NCBI RefSeq assembly: GCF_042654525.1
Contig: NZ_JBHSGP010000012.1
Coordinates: 62,001 to 126,000 of the forward strand
Source of the DNA: Geojedonia litorea
GTDB lineage: Bacteria; Bacteroidota; Bacteroidia; Flavobacteriales; Flavobacteriaceae
DNA length: 64,000 nucleotides
Direction: 5' to 3'
Below the pieces are notes generated by a model, which saw nothing but the letters and a program-made list of their open reading frames with translations, was not told where the DNA came from and searched no databases. Of the stretch, positions 25,642 through 33,592 are shown piece by piece. The position numbers were made by a program, and so were the translations under genes. The stretch's first letter is position 1. Each line of letters starts with the position of its first letter.

Positions 25642-26703
25642 ATGAAAAAACTACTCTTAATAGGGCTTCTTTCAATTTATAGTTTTTCATACAATAGTAT
25701 TGAAGCCCAAATTGTAGATAGTATTAGGCATAAAGAGAATACTTCCACATTATTTTCAGAACAAAAGCCTTTAGAAATTAAGCTAAAATTTTCATTAAAA
25801 GATCTCAAAAAAAACACCAATGACAGCACCTATATGGAGTCAATGCTCTATTATAAAAACGAATCAATTAATTGGGATTCTCTAAAAGTTAAATTAAGAG
25901 CAAGGGGGAATTTTAGACGCAATAATTGCTACTATGCCCCACTAACCTTAAAGCTAAAAAAATCAGCAATAAAAAACACTTGTTTTGAAGGTCATAAAAA
26001 GTTAAAAGTGGTGTTGCCCTGTTTAATAGAATCAAATAATGATGATTTTGTCCTTAAAGAGTACATGGCCTATAAGATGTATGAATTAGTTGCACCTGTA
26101 CATTTTAAAACACGATTATTAGATTTAGAATATATTGAAGAAAAGGGCAATCGGACAAAATCAAACATGCTCAAAGCAATTTTTATCGAAGACATTGACG
26201 CTATTGCTGAACGTCTCAACGGGAATGAGCTTAAACGACGAATACATCCACTAGAACAAGACGATTTGGCATCCATTAGAAATGCCTTTTTTCAATATTT
26301 AATTGGTAACACCGATTATTCCACCAGATATATGCATAACGGGAAATTAGTGGTAATAGGCCAGAAAATAATTCCAGTACCCTATGATTTTGACATGTCA
26401 GGCCTTGTTAATGCCAGTTATGCTGTAGTCTCCAATATTCAGAATTTGACACTTAACATCTCCCACGTGACAGAACGTGTTTATAAAGGCTACAAAAGAG
26501 ATCAAGCTTTATTTGAACAAGTAAGGAAGGAATTCATTGCTAATAAATCCAATATGATTAAAACTATTGATGAATTAGAAGTCTATTTTAAGGACAGAAA
26601 TCAGTGGGTTCGAGCTAAAAAGTATGTTTCTGAATTTTTCGAAATTATAGAAGACGATAAAAGTTTTAAAATGCGTATAATTGATCGCACACGAAATGAT
26701 TAA
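25642..26703 (+). CDS. Secreted protein, distant CotH-like
   Basis: A 353-residue protein with a signal peptide (about 1-23, ending IEA-Q). The mature part has LRARGNFRRNNCYYAPLTLKL, then VLKEYMAYKMYELVAP, a central helical region, and IIPVPYDFDMSGLVN. This order of blocks (RGN, target-strand, leader helix, PxDFDxSG) resembles CotH-type secreted kinase-like proteins, but the similarity is weak and the catalytic residues are not certain. Role unknown. It is followed by the TIGR02757 gene after 14 bases and is probably co-transcribed with it. Confidence 0.75.
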   Translation: MKKLLLIGLLSIYSFSYNSIEAQIVDSIRHKENTSTLFSEQKPLEIKLKFSLKDLKKNTNDSTYMESMLYYKNESINWDSLKVKLRARGNFRRNNCYYAPLTLKLKKSAIKNTCFEGHKKLKVVLPCLIESNNDDFVLKEYMAYKMYELVAPVHFKTRLLDLEYIEEKGNRTKSNMLKAIFIEDIDAIAERLNGNELKRRIHPLEQDDLASIRNAFFQYLIGNTDYSTRYMHNGKLVVIGQKIIPVPYDFDMSGLVNASYAVVSNIQNLTLNISHVTERVYKGYKRDQALFEQVRKEFIANKSNMIKTIDELEVYFKDRNQWVRAKKYVSEFFEIIEDDKSFKMRIIDRTRND

Positions 26704-26717
26704 AAATTAAAGCTTTT

Positions 26718-27482
26718 ATGACATTTATTGATCTCAAGGAATTTCTTGACACCAAAGTAGAACAATACAATAACCCAAAGTTTATTGAAACAGACCCAAT
26801 TCAAGTTCCGCATTCATTTAGCTTAAAAGAAGATATAGAAATTTCTGGCTTTTTGACTGCCACAATTGCCTGGGGCAACAGAAAAAGTATCATCAATAAT
26901 GCAAAACGCATGATGACTCTCCTTGACAATGCTCCTTATGACTTTGTCATAAACCATCAAGATTCCGATTTAGAAAAGCTCTTACCTTTTGTTCATAGAA
27001 CTTTTAATGGTGATGATTTAATACAATTTATGGTGAGTTTAAGACACATCTACGAAAACCACAACGGTCTTGAACACATTTTTTCGACTTATGCCGAAAA
27101 GGATTCTCTTCAAAACAGTATTCATAAATTTAAATCACATTTTTTTGAAATAGACCATTTGGCTCGAACTCAAAAGCATATAAGTGATCCATTAAAAAAT
27201 TCAGCCGCAAAACGCATTAATATGTTTTTGCGTTGGATGGTACGGCAAGATAATGCTAGTGTAGATTTTGGTATTTGGAACAGCCTCTCTCCTAGTCAAT
27301 TATCCTGCCCTCTTGATGTACATTCTGGAAACGTGGCACGAAAATTAGGATTACTATCCCGAAAACAGAACGATGCAAAAGCATTACAAGAACTTGATCA
27401 GGCATTGAGAACATTAGATAAAAATGATCCCGTAAAATATGATTTTGCCTTGTTTGGATTGGGTGTTTTTGAATCATTTTAA
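26718..27482 (+). CDS. TIGR02757 (DUF2400) family protein
   Basis: A 254-residue cytoplasmic protein recognised as TIGR02757. The blocks GFLTATIAWGNRKSI, FVHRTFNGDDL, RINMFLRWMVRQD, DFGIWNSLSPSQL, PLDVHSGNVARKLGL and DPVKYDFALFGLGVFE follow the family order. The late part resembles the helix-hairpin-helix fold of base-excision glycosylases, with the Asp of PLDVH in the place of the glycosylase aspartate, which suggests a nucleic-acid role. No function is established to my knowledge. It lies behind the CotH-like gene. Confidence 0.88.
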   Translation: MTFIDLKEFLDTKVEQYNNPKFIETDPIQVPHSFSLKEDIEISGFLTATIAWGNRKSIINNAKRMMTLLDNAPYDFVINHQDSDLEKLLPFVHRTFNGDDLIQFMVSLRHIYENHNGLEHIFSTYAEKDSLQNSIHKFKSHFFEIDHLARTQKHISDPLKNSAAKRINMFLRWMVRQDNASVDFGIWNSLSPSQLSCPLDVHSGNVARKLGLLSRKQNDAKALQELDQALRTLDKNDPVKYDFALFGLGVFESF

Positions 27483-27541
27483 CTAATTATTCCTATCGCT
27501 TTGATTATATTTAGCCTCATTTAAAAACCAATTCAAAACAA

Positions 27542-29029
27542 ATGAAACATTCCATCCTTTCGCTAATCACATTAGCAGTTTTTTCCATTTCAGCCCAAGA
27601 ACGAACACTACCAGTTGATACTACGATAATTACCAAACATAACATCACAGTTAAAGGTGTTAATTTTTCATATACTGCTGCTACGGGAACACAGCCAGTA
27701 TGGGATGCCGATGGCCAGCCTGTTGCAAGTCTCTTCTACACCTATTATACAAGAGATAACGTTAAGGATAGGGCTAGCAGACCTTTAATTATCTCCTTCA
27801 ATGGTGGACCAGGTTCAGCTTCAGTTTGGATGCATATTGCTTACACGGGACCACGAATTTTGAACATTGATGATGAAGGTTACCCTGTACAACCTTATGG
27901 GTTTAAAAGTAATCCCCACTCTATCATTGATGTAGCTGATATTGTTTTTGTGAACCCTGTAAATACCGGATATTCTAGAATGATCCCTAATAAAGAAGGA
28001 AAAATGCCTGATAAAAGTTTGTTTTTCGGTATTAATGAAGACATCAAATATCTAGCAGAATGGATTAACACCTTTGTCTCTCGAAATAATCGCTGGGAAT
28101 CTCCAAAGTATATTATTGGGGAAAGCTATGGTGGTACTAGAGTTATGGGCTTATCCCTAGAGCTTCAAAATAACCAATGGATGTACTTAAATGGAGTTAT
28201 ATTGGTTTCTCCTGCCGATTATAAGGTATTACGAGTTGGCGGACCAGTATCTTCAGCCTTAAACCTTCCTTATTTTACCGCTGCTGCTTGGCATCATAAA
28301 ATGCTACCTCAAGACTTACAAAGTAAAGATTTACTAGACGTATTACCTGAGGCAGAAGATTATGCTATAAATACTTTGATTCCTGCATTAGCAAAAGGAG
28401 GATTTATTAATGAAAATGAAAGAAAGGACGTTGCTAAAAACATGTCGAGATATTCAGGATTAAGTGAAAAAGTAATACTTCAACATAATTTAGATGTACC
28501 AACTCAATTTTTCTGGAAAGAGTTGTTACGAGATAAGACTGGTCAAACCATTGGGCGTTTAGACTCTCGTTATTTAGGTTATGACAAAATAGAAGCAGGT
28601 ACATCTCCTGATTACAGCGCCGAATTAACCTCTTGGTTACACTCATTTACACCTGCTATAAATCACTACATTAAAAATGAATTAAAGTTTGACACAGATC
28701 TTAAATACAACATGTTTGGTCCTGTGCGTCCATGGAATAATGACAATGATAATGTAAGAGATAATTTAAGACAGGCGATGGCACAAAATCCTTATCTACA
28801 TGTATTAACTCAATCAGGCTACTATGATGGAGCAACTACTTATTTTAATGCCAAATATACCATGTGGCAGGTAGATCCTAGTGGTAAAATGAAAGATCGT
28901 TTTACATTTAAAGGTTATCGTAGCGGACATATGATGTACTTACGTTATGAAGATTTGATTTCCGCCAACGAAGATTTAAGAGAGTTTATAAAAAAATCAT
29001 CGGCTAAAGGAAAAGCTGCTAAATACTAA
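27542..29029 (+). CDS. Secreted serine carboxypeptidase (S10 family)
   Basis: A 495-residue peptidase with a signal peptide (1-17, ending SISA-Q). It is of the alpha/beta-hydrolase S10 type. The oxyanion-hole segment is FNGGPGSASVWMH (about 81-93), the nucleophile is in IGESYGGTR (about 195), an Asp is expected in the SGYYDGATT region, and the His is in YRSGHMMYLR near residue 465. It removes C-terminal residues from peptides in the periplasm. The BNR-type lipoprotein gene follows after 19 bases in the same operon. Confidence 0.9.
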   Translation: MKHSILSLITLAVFSISAQERTLPVDTTIITKHNITVKGVNFSYTAATGTQPVWDADGQPVASLFYTYYTRDNVKDRASRPLIISFNGGPGSASVWMHIAYTGPRILNIDDEGYPVQPYGFKSNPHSIIDVADIVFVNPVNTGYSRMIPNKEGKMPDKSLFFGINEDIKYLAEWINTFVSRNNRWESPKYIIGESYGGTRVMGLSLELQNNQWMYLNGVILVSPADYKVLRVGGPVSSALNLPYFTAAAWHHKMLPQDLQSKDLLDVLPEAEDYAINTLIPALAKGGFINENERKDVAKNMSRYSGLSEKVILQHNLDVPTQFFWKELLRDKTGQTIGRLDSRYLGYDKIEAGTSPDYSAELTSWLHSFTPAINHYIKNELKFDTDLKYNMFGPVRPWNNDNDNVRDNLRQAMAQNPYLHVLTQSGYYDGATTYFNAKYTMWQVDPSGKMKDRFTFKGYRSGHMMYLRYEDLISANEDLREFIKKSSAKGKAAKY

Positions 29030-29048
29030 TTAACACAAATAAATAAGA

Positions 29049-30302
29049 ATGAATCAATTTATAAAACCATTTTGGACAATTTTATTAGCTCTGATAATTG
29101 TACAATCCTGTGATAATAATACTAAACAACTTATCACTGATATTCCTTCACCCGCTGCTGAAAAAAGCTCTGAGCCCAATTTGCATCTTTCAAAAGATGG
29201 TAATGTGTATTTAACCTGGATTGAAATGACACCAGATACAACAAGCATATTAAAATTTTCCACATTAAAAGATCACATATCATGGTCACAACCAAAAACT
29301 ATAGCAAGTGGTAAAAACTGGTTTGTCAACTGGGCTGATTTTCCTGGGATGACTTCATTTGGAGATACTAATTTAGCCACACATTATCTAGAGAAAAGCG
29401 CCAATGGAACTTACACTTATGATGTGAAATTAAAATTTTCAAAAGATGAAGGAAAAACTTGGGGCGAAGCTATAAAACCACATACTGACAATACAAATAC
29501 GGAGCATGGTTTTGTGAGCAAATTAGCACTAGACGATGACAAGATGCTATCTGTTTGGCTTGACGGTAGACAATATGCCTATGCCGAAGAAAATGATTCT
29601 ATAACCAAAGAAATGACTTTAAGAAGTGCTTCATTTAATGCTAATGGAGAAATGTTAAATGAATTTGTAATAGATTCAAGGGTTTGTGATTGTTGTCAAA
29701 CCGATCTAGCAATGACCAACGAAGGCCCTATTGTTATATACAGGAACCGATCGGAAGATGAAGTTAGGGATATTTATTATTCAAAGTTAATTAATGATAA
29801 ATGGACCAATCCAAAACCTGTTTTTAACGATAATTGGAATATAGCTGGATGTCCGGTAAACGGACCTTCTATATCTGCTTTGGGTAACACTGTAGCTGTA
29901 ATTTGGTATACCTTACAAAATGATGCACCTCATGTTAAATTGGCATTTTCTAACAACAACGGCAATAGTTTTGAGACCCCTGTAACATTAAGCAACTCCT
30001 TTCCAATTGGTCGTGTAGATGTAGAACTCATTGATAACAACTCCGCAATTGTCACTTGGGTTGACAATGTAAATTATGAAACCGTGATACAAATGCAACG
30101 CGTTTATAAAGACGGCAGCAAAAGTGAACCATTAACATTAGCCAAAACATCTGAAAGTAGATCGAGTGGATTTCCAAGAATGGTAATAAAAGACAATATC
30201 GTCTATATAGCCTATACCTTGAGTGGTAAAGAAAACTTAAGTGTTAGAACTTTGGCTATTGATCTAGAACAGTTACAGCCTTCTAAAAACGAAATGCTTT
30301 AA
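29049..30302 (+). CDS. BNR-repeat (sialidase-like) lipoprotein
   Basis: A 417-residue lipoprotein: signal residues 1-20 end in VQSC (lipid Cys at about 21). The mature part is a beta-propeller with two Asp boxes, FSKDEGKTW (about 131-139) and a second at FSNNNGNSFETP. A short cluster RVCDCCQTDLA (about 215-225) carries three cysteines in a C-x-C-C array. The Asp boxes alone do not prove sialidase activity; the Arg triad of true sialidases is not evident. It follows the S10 peptidase gene, so a role in periplasmic or surface peptide or sugar turnover is possible. Confidence 0.85.
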   Translation: MNQFIKPFWTILLALIIVQSCDNNTKQLITDIPSPAAEKSSEPNLHLSKDGNVYLTWIEMTPDTTSILKFSTLKDHISWSQPKTIASGKNWFVNWADFPGMTSFGDTNLATHYLEKSANGTYTYDVKLKFSKDEGKTWGEAIKPHTDNTNTEHGFVSKLALDDDKMLSVWLDGRQYAYAEENDSITKEMTLRSASFNANGEMLNEFVIDSRVCDCCQTDLAMTNEGPIVIYRNRSEDEVRDIYYSKLINDKWTNPKPVFNDNWNIAGCPVNGPSISALGNTVAVIWYTLQNDAPHVKLAFSNNNGNSFETPVTLSNSFPIGRVDVELIDNNSAIVTWVDNVNYETVIQMQRVYKDGSKSEPLTLAKTSESRSSGFPRMVIKDNIVYIAYTLSGKENLSVRTLAIDLEQLQPSKNEML

Positions 30303-30322
30303 CGGGTAAGGTGTTACTTATT

Positions 30323-31909
30323 CTAGATTGAGTTTAACCAAGCTTTACGTAATTTAAGTTGCGATTGTGATGGGTTTTCAGAAGAAACTACTTTACCCGT
30401 TTCATCAATCTTTAAACCCATTTTGTTAAAAAATTCACCGTAATTTATAGGAGTATTTCCTTCAACATGAGTATTAAAAAAAGTACCTATAGAAGGAGAA
30501 GTCATTTTAGTTATTTCCTCAATAATGGAATCGTCGTCAAATGGTTTGTCTTTTCCGTATTTTAGGGTTAATTCCTTCATTAATGAAAGTAGATTGCGAG
30601 TACCTTGACTTTCTTCGAGCATAAGTATATCCAGACACATTCCTATCAATGCTCCTTTTTCATATACATTTACGTAATTTGAAGCGTATTGAGACTCGAT
30701 TATATATTCACTCATTGAGGTGAAACTCATGGCGTCGTTAAATCGTTTTGAGTTACTTATTTTTTGCATCATCCTCACATAAAATTCCTCTTCAGAAATT
30801 AATCCCTCATAAACTTGAAAGTGATGTGCAAAATACTCGGTTACTCCTTCGTACATCCATAAATGTTTTGAAAACGTTGGTGTGTGATAATCAAAATAAT
30901 GTACGTCTTCTGAGTGAACTCCCAAAGGTGTAACAATATGAAAAAACTCATGAGCAACAATATCAATTATGGCTTTTTCTAAATAAGATTTAGGGATATA
31001 CTCTCCTAATACCAAAACTGTTGAAGTATGGTGTTCTAAAGCTCCAAAGCCCTTTGGGGAAGTAGCGCTTCCATCAGATAAAAACATATAAATATCATAG
31101 CGCTTTGTTGAATTAATTGGACCTAAGTAGGCCTTCTGCGCCTCCATCATTTTATAAACAGTTTCCTTAAGACCTTTTGCTGTGTATACTTTATTTGGTG
31201 AATAAAGACTCAACACTATTTTAATATCACCAACTAAAAATTCTTCAACGTCTAGTTCACCAATCATCATAGGGTTATCAGTAATGTCAAAATACCTTGG
31301 TGCAAAATAGCTTGATATTATTTTGTTATCATTTGTAAGTAAAGTTTTGGTTTCTTGCAGAGCAGAAGTCCTTACAAATTGAGCAGGTGAAGTGATATCT
31401 AATGTATACGCATTTCGTTTTAAAGAATCAAAATAGCCTATCAACCCATGCAGATTTAACACAAAATTATCGTTAGAAAAATTTGTGCCTTCAGGTGAAA
31501 AAATGGCCTTAAACGTTCCACTGCGTTCAATATCATAAGTATCATTGACCAAATAAGAGATTTTATCTAATTTAACGGCTTCAGAAATTAACCAAGAACT
31601 TTCATCAATCTTTTCAACCTTTAACGGATTTCCATCATAATCTAGAGCACTAAATTCCTCTACATAATTTCCAAAATTGCTGTATTCATAGGTGCCTTGT
31701 ACAACTCTTGGCAAACGATAGATAACTTCATCTTGAGTAATTCGACCCGGATTAATGATTACAGGAGCTTTATCTTCGACAATAGCGGTTAAATCAATTG
31801 AAGTTTCTATAGGGTTGTTTTCTGCTAAATCAATACTTGTGCTTTTTGAGGCCGTCCCACAAGAAATTAAGGTAATACCTGCCAATAACAGGCCGAAAAT
31901 TTTATTCAT
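30323..31909 (-). CDS. M61-like metallopeptidase lipoprotein
   Basis: A 528-residue lipoprotein (signal 1-16, LISC-G). Residues 320-380 carry HEFFHIVTP, the HExxH zinc motif, and the third-ligand Glu in MYEGVTEYFAHH about 40 residues later. This arrangement is that of the M61 glycyl-aminopeptidase family. The N-terminal 200 residues form the M61 beta domain, and the last 150 are helical. There is no PDZ domain, unlike longer family members. It is convergent with the BNR gene (20-base gap). Acts at the outer membrane or in the periplasm. Confidence 0.87.
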   Translation of the reverse strand: MNKIFGLLLAGITLISCGTASKSTSIDLAENNPIETSIDLTAIVEDKAPVIINPGRITQDEVIYRLPRVVQGTYEYSNFGNYVEEFSALDYDGNPLKVEKIDESSWLISEAVKLDKISYLVNDTYDIERSGTFKAIFSPEGTNFSNDNFVLNLHGLIGYFDSLKRNAYTLDITSPAQFVRTSALQETKTLLTNDNKIISSYFAPRYFDITDNPMMIGELDVEEFLVGDIKIVLSLYSPNKVYTAKGLKETVYKMMEAQKAYLGPINSTKRYDIYMFLSDGSATSPKGFGALEHHTSTVLVLGEYIPKSYLEKAIIDIVAHEFFHIVTPLGVHSEDVHYFDYHTPTFSKHLWMYEGVTEYFAHHFQVYEGLISEEEFYVRMMQKISNSKRFNDAMSFTSMSEYIIESQYASNYVNVYEKGALIGMCLDILMLEESQGTRNLLSLMKELTLKYGKDKPFDDDSIIEEITKMTSPSIGTFFNTHVEGNTPINYGEFFNKMGLKIDETGKVVSSENPSQSQLKLRKAWLNSI

Positions 31910-31922
31910 AAAGTTAATATAT

Positions 31923-31950
31923 CAAAATCATTGGAGTCGTAAAACTACAA
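31923..31950 (-). promoter_or_regulatory. Probable promoter of the M61-like gene
   Basis: On the minus strand TTG (31950-31948), 17 bases, then TGATTTTG (31930-31923), one mismatch from TAnnTTTG, 13 bases before the start codon. Confidence 0.45.
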
Positions 31951-32009
31951 TCATTTTAATTTTATAGCATAAAGATTTTGTTAAAATGTTGAATTAGTAT
32001 ATTAGCGAA

Positions 32010-33017
32010 ATGCAAGCTCCTCTAATCAGTATATTAACGCCTTTTAAGAATACAGCTATCTATTTGCCTGAATGTCTTGACTCTATCATCAACCAAAATT
32101 ATCAAAACTGGGAACTTATTATTGTTGATGACCATTCATCAGACCAAAGTTATTCGGTGGTTGAAGCTTATGCGAAAAAAGATTACCGAATTCGCTTATT
32201 TAAAAATTCAGGACATGGTATAATTGAAGCTTTAAGACTTGCATTTAAAAAGTCAAAAGGCGACTACATAACCCGAATGGATAGTGATGATGTCATGCAT
32301 ACTGAAAAGCTTTATTTTTTAGTCAATGATTTAATAACCTCTGGTAAAGGGCATGTTGCTTTAGGACTTGTAAAATACTTTAGTAATGAAGGCATTAGCG
32401 ATGGATATGCTCGTTACGAAGCTTGGCTAAATGGTTTAACCAAACAAGGCAGTAATTATTCCGAAATCTATAAAGAATGTTCTATTGCCTCACCTTGTTG
32501 GATGGTGCATCGTGATGATCTTATACGTTGCGATGCCTTCAATCTTAATTATTATCCTGAAGATTATGATTTAACATTCAGGTTTTATAAGCAGCAACTA
32601 AAATGTATCCCATCCCAAAAGCTATTGCATTATTGGCGCGATTATCCTACCAGAACCTCAAGAACGCATGAACACTATGCACAAAATTATTTCTTGGATA
32701 TTAAGCTAAGCTATTTTTTAGAACTCGATTATGATAAAAATCGACCATTAACGGTTTGGGGAGCAGGTTTTAAAGGTAAAACCATTGCCAAACGTTTGAA
32801 GTCCCAAAAAATCCCTTTTTTATGGATTTGTAATAACCCTAAAAAGATCGGGAAAAAAATATATGGAATAGAACTCCATAGTTTTAACCAACTCTCCACA
32901 CTTACAAATCCTCAAAGCATTGTTACTGTTGCAAATGAAAATGCACAACGTGTTATTAGAAACTATTTTAAATCCCAGCAAATGGTTTCAATGACTGATT
33001 ATTTCTTCTTTTGCTAG
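32010..33017 (+). CDS. Glycosyltransferase family 2 with C-terminal Rossmann-like domain
   Basis: A 335-residue protein. Residues 5-220 are a GT-A fold family 2 glycosyltransferase: ISILTPFKNTAIYLPECLDSI, LIIVDDHSSD, and the metal-binding DSDD in ITRMDSDDVMH. The last 90 residues form a separate module with a Rossmann-type glycine motif WGAGFKGKTIAKRL and a second strand LWICNNPKKIG. That fusion is seen in some flavobacterial transferases, but the partner reaction is not known. No polysaccharide cluster surrounds it. Confidence 0.85.
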   Translation: MQAPLISILTPFKNTAIYLPECLDSIINQNYQNWELIIVDDHSSDQSYSVVEAYAKKDYRIRLFKNSGHGIIEALRLAFKKSKGDYITRMDSDDVMHTEKLYFLVNDLITSGKGHVALGLVKYFSNEGISDGYARYEAWLNGLTKQGSNYSEIYKECSIASPCWMVHRDDLIRCDAFNLNYYPEDYDLTFRFYKQQLKCIPSQKLLHYWRDYPTRTSRTHEHYAQNYFLDIKLSYFLELDYDKNRPLTVWGAGFKGKTIAKRLKSQKIPFLWICNNPKKIGKKIYGIELHSFNQLSTLTNPQSIVTVANENAQRVIRNYFKSQQMVSMTDYFFFC

Positions 33018-33064
33018 TCATTTAAAAACCTAATAAGTAGTATATTTAACTTTATTTTTTCAAA

Positions 33065-33529
33065 ATGTTAAAACTCAAAAGAACAGACTCAAACGATCAA
33101 GATTTTAGAGACCTGGTAAAAGCTTTAGATACAGATTTGGCACTACGTGATGGAGACGATCATGACTTTTATAAACAGTTCAATAAAATTGATGCCATCA
33201 AATATGCCTTGGTTGCCTATGAAGGTGACATCCCTGTAGGTTGCGGAGCCCTAAAAATGTTTGATGCTGACACCATGGAAATTAAACGAATGTTTACCGT
33301 TCCAGAATCCAGAGGAAAAGGAATTGCCGAAAAAATTCTTAATGCACTTGAAAGCTGGGCCAGTGAATTAGGTTGTAATCAAGTTGTTTTGGAAACGGGA
33401 ATCAATCAGCAAGAAGCTTTGGCCCTTTATAAAAAATCTGGTTTTGAGCGCATTAACAATTATGGCCAGTACATTGGTGTTGAAAACAGTTTTTGTTTTA
33501 GAAAAACGTTAAATTTCTCAAAAGCTTAA
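33065..33529 (+). CDS. GNAT family N-acetyltransferase
   Basis: A 154-residue acetyltransferase. It shows the beta4-beta5 core MEIKRMFTVP, the acetyl-CoA pyrophosphate loop PESRGKGIAEKIL (about 79-91), and the C-terminal ALYKKSGFERI. The acceptor is unknown. It lies alone, with a short gap to the GT2 gene and its own terminal region, then the BatA operon. Confidence 0.88.
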   Translation: MLKLKRTDSNDQDFRDLVKALDTDLALRDGDDHDFYKQFNKIDAIKYALVAYEGDIPVGCGALKMFDADTMEIKRMFTVPESRGKGIAEKILNALESWASELGCNQVVLETGINQQEALALYKKSGFERINNYGQYIGVENSFCFRKTLNFSKA

Positions 33530-33552
33530 GAGGCTAATCAACAAGCATTTTC

Positions 33553-33560
33553 TATATTTG
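33553..33560 (+). promoter_or_regulatory. -7 promoter box of the BatA operon
   Basis: TATATTTG, exact TAnnTTTG, 32 bases before the BatA start. Confidence 0.6.
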
Positions 33561-33592
33561 AGCATTACACTTTAAAAAAGAACCTTTTAGGA

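Noticed and set aside
29049..30302. True sialidase
   Set aside because: Asp boxes occur in many propellers and the catalytic Arg triad is not evident.
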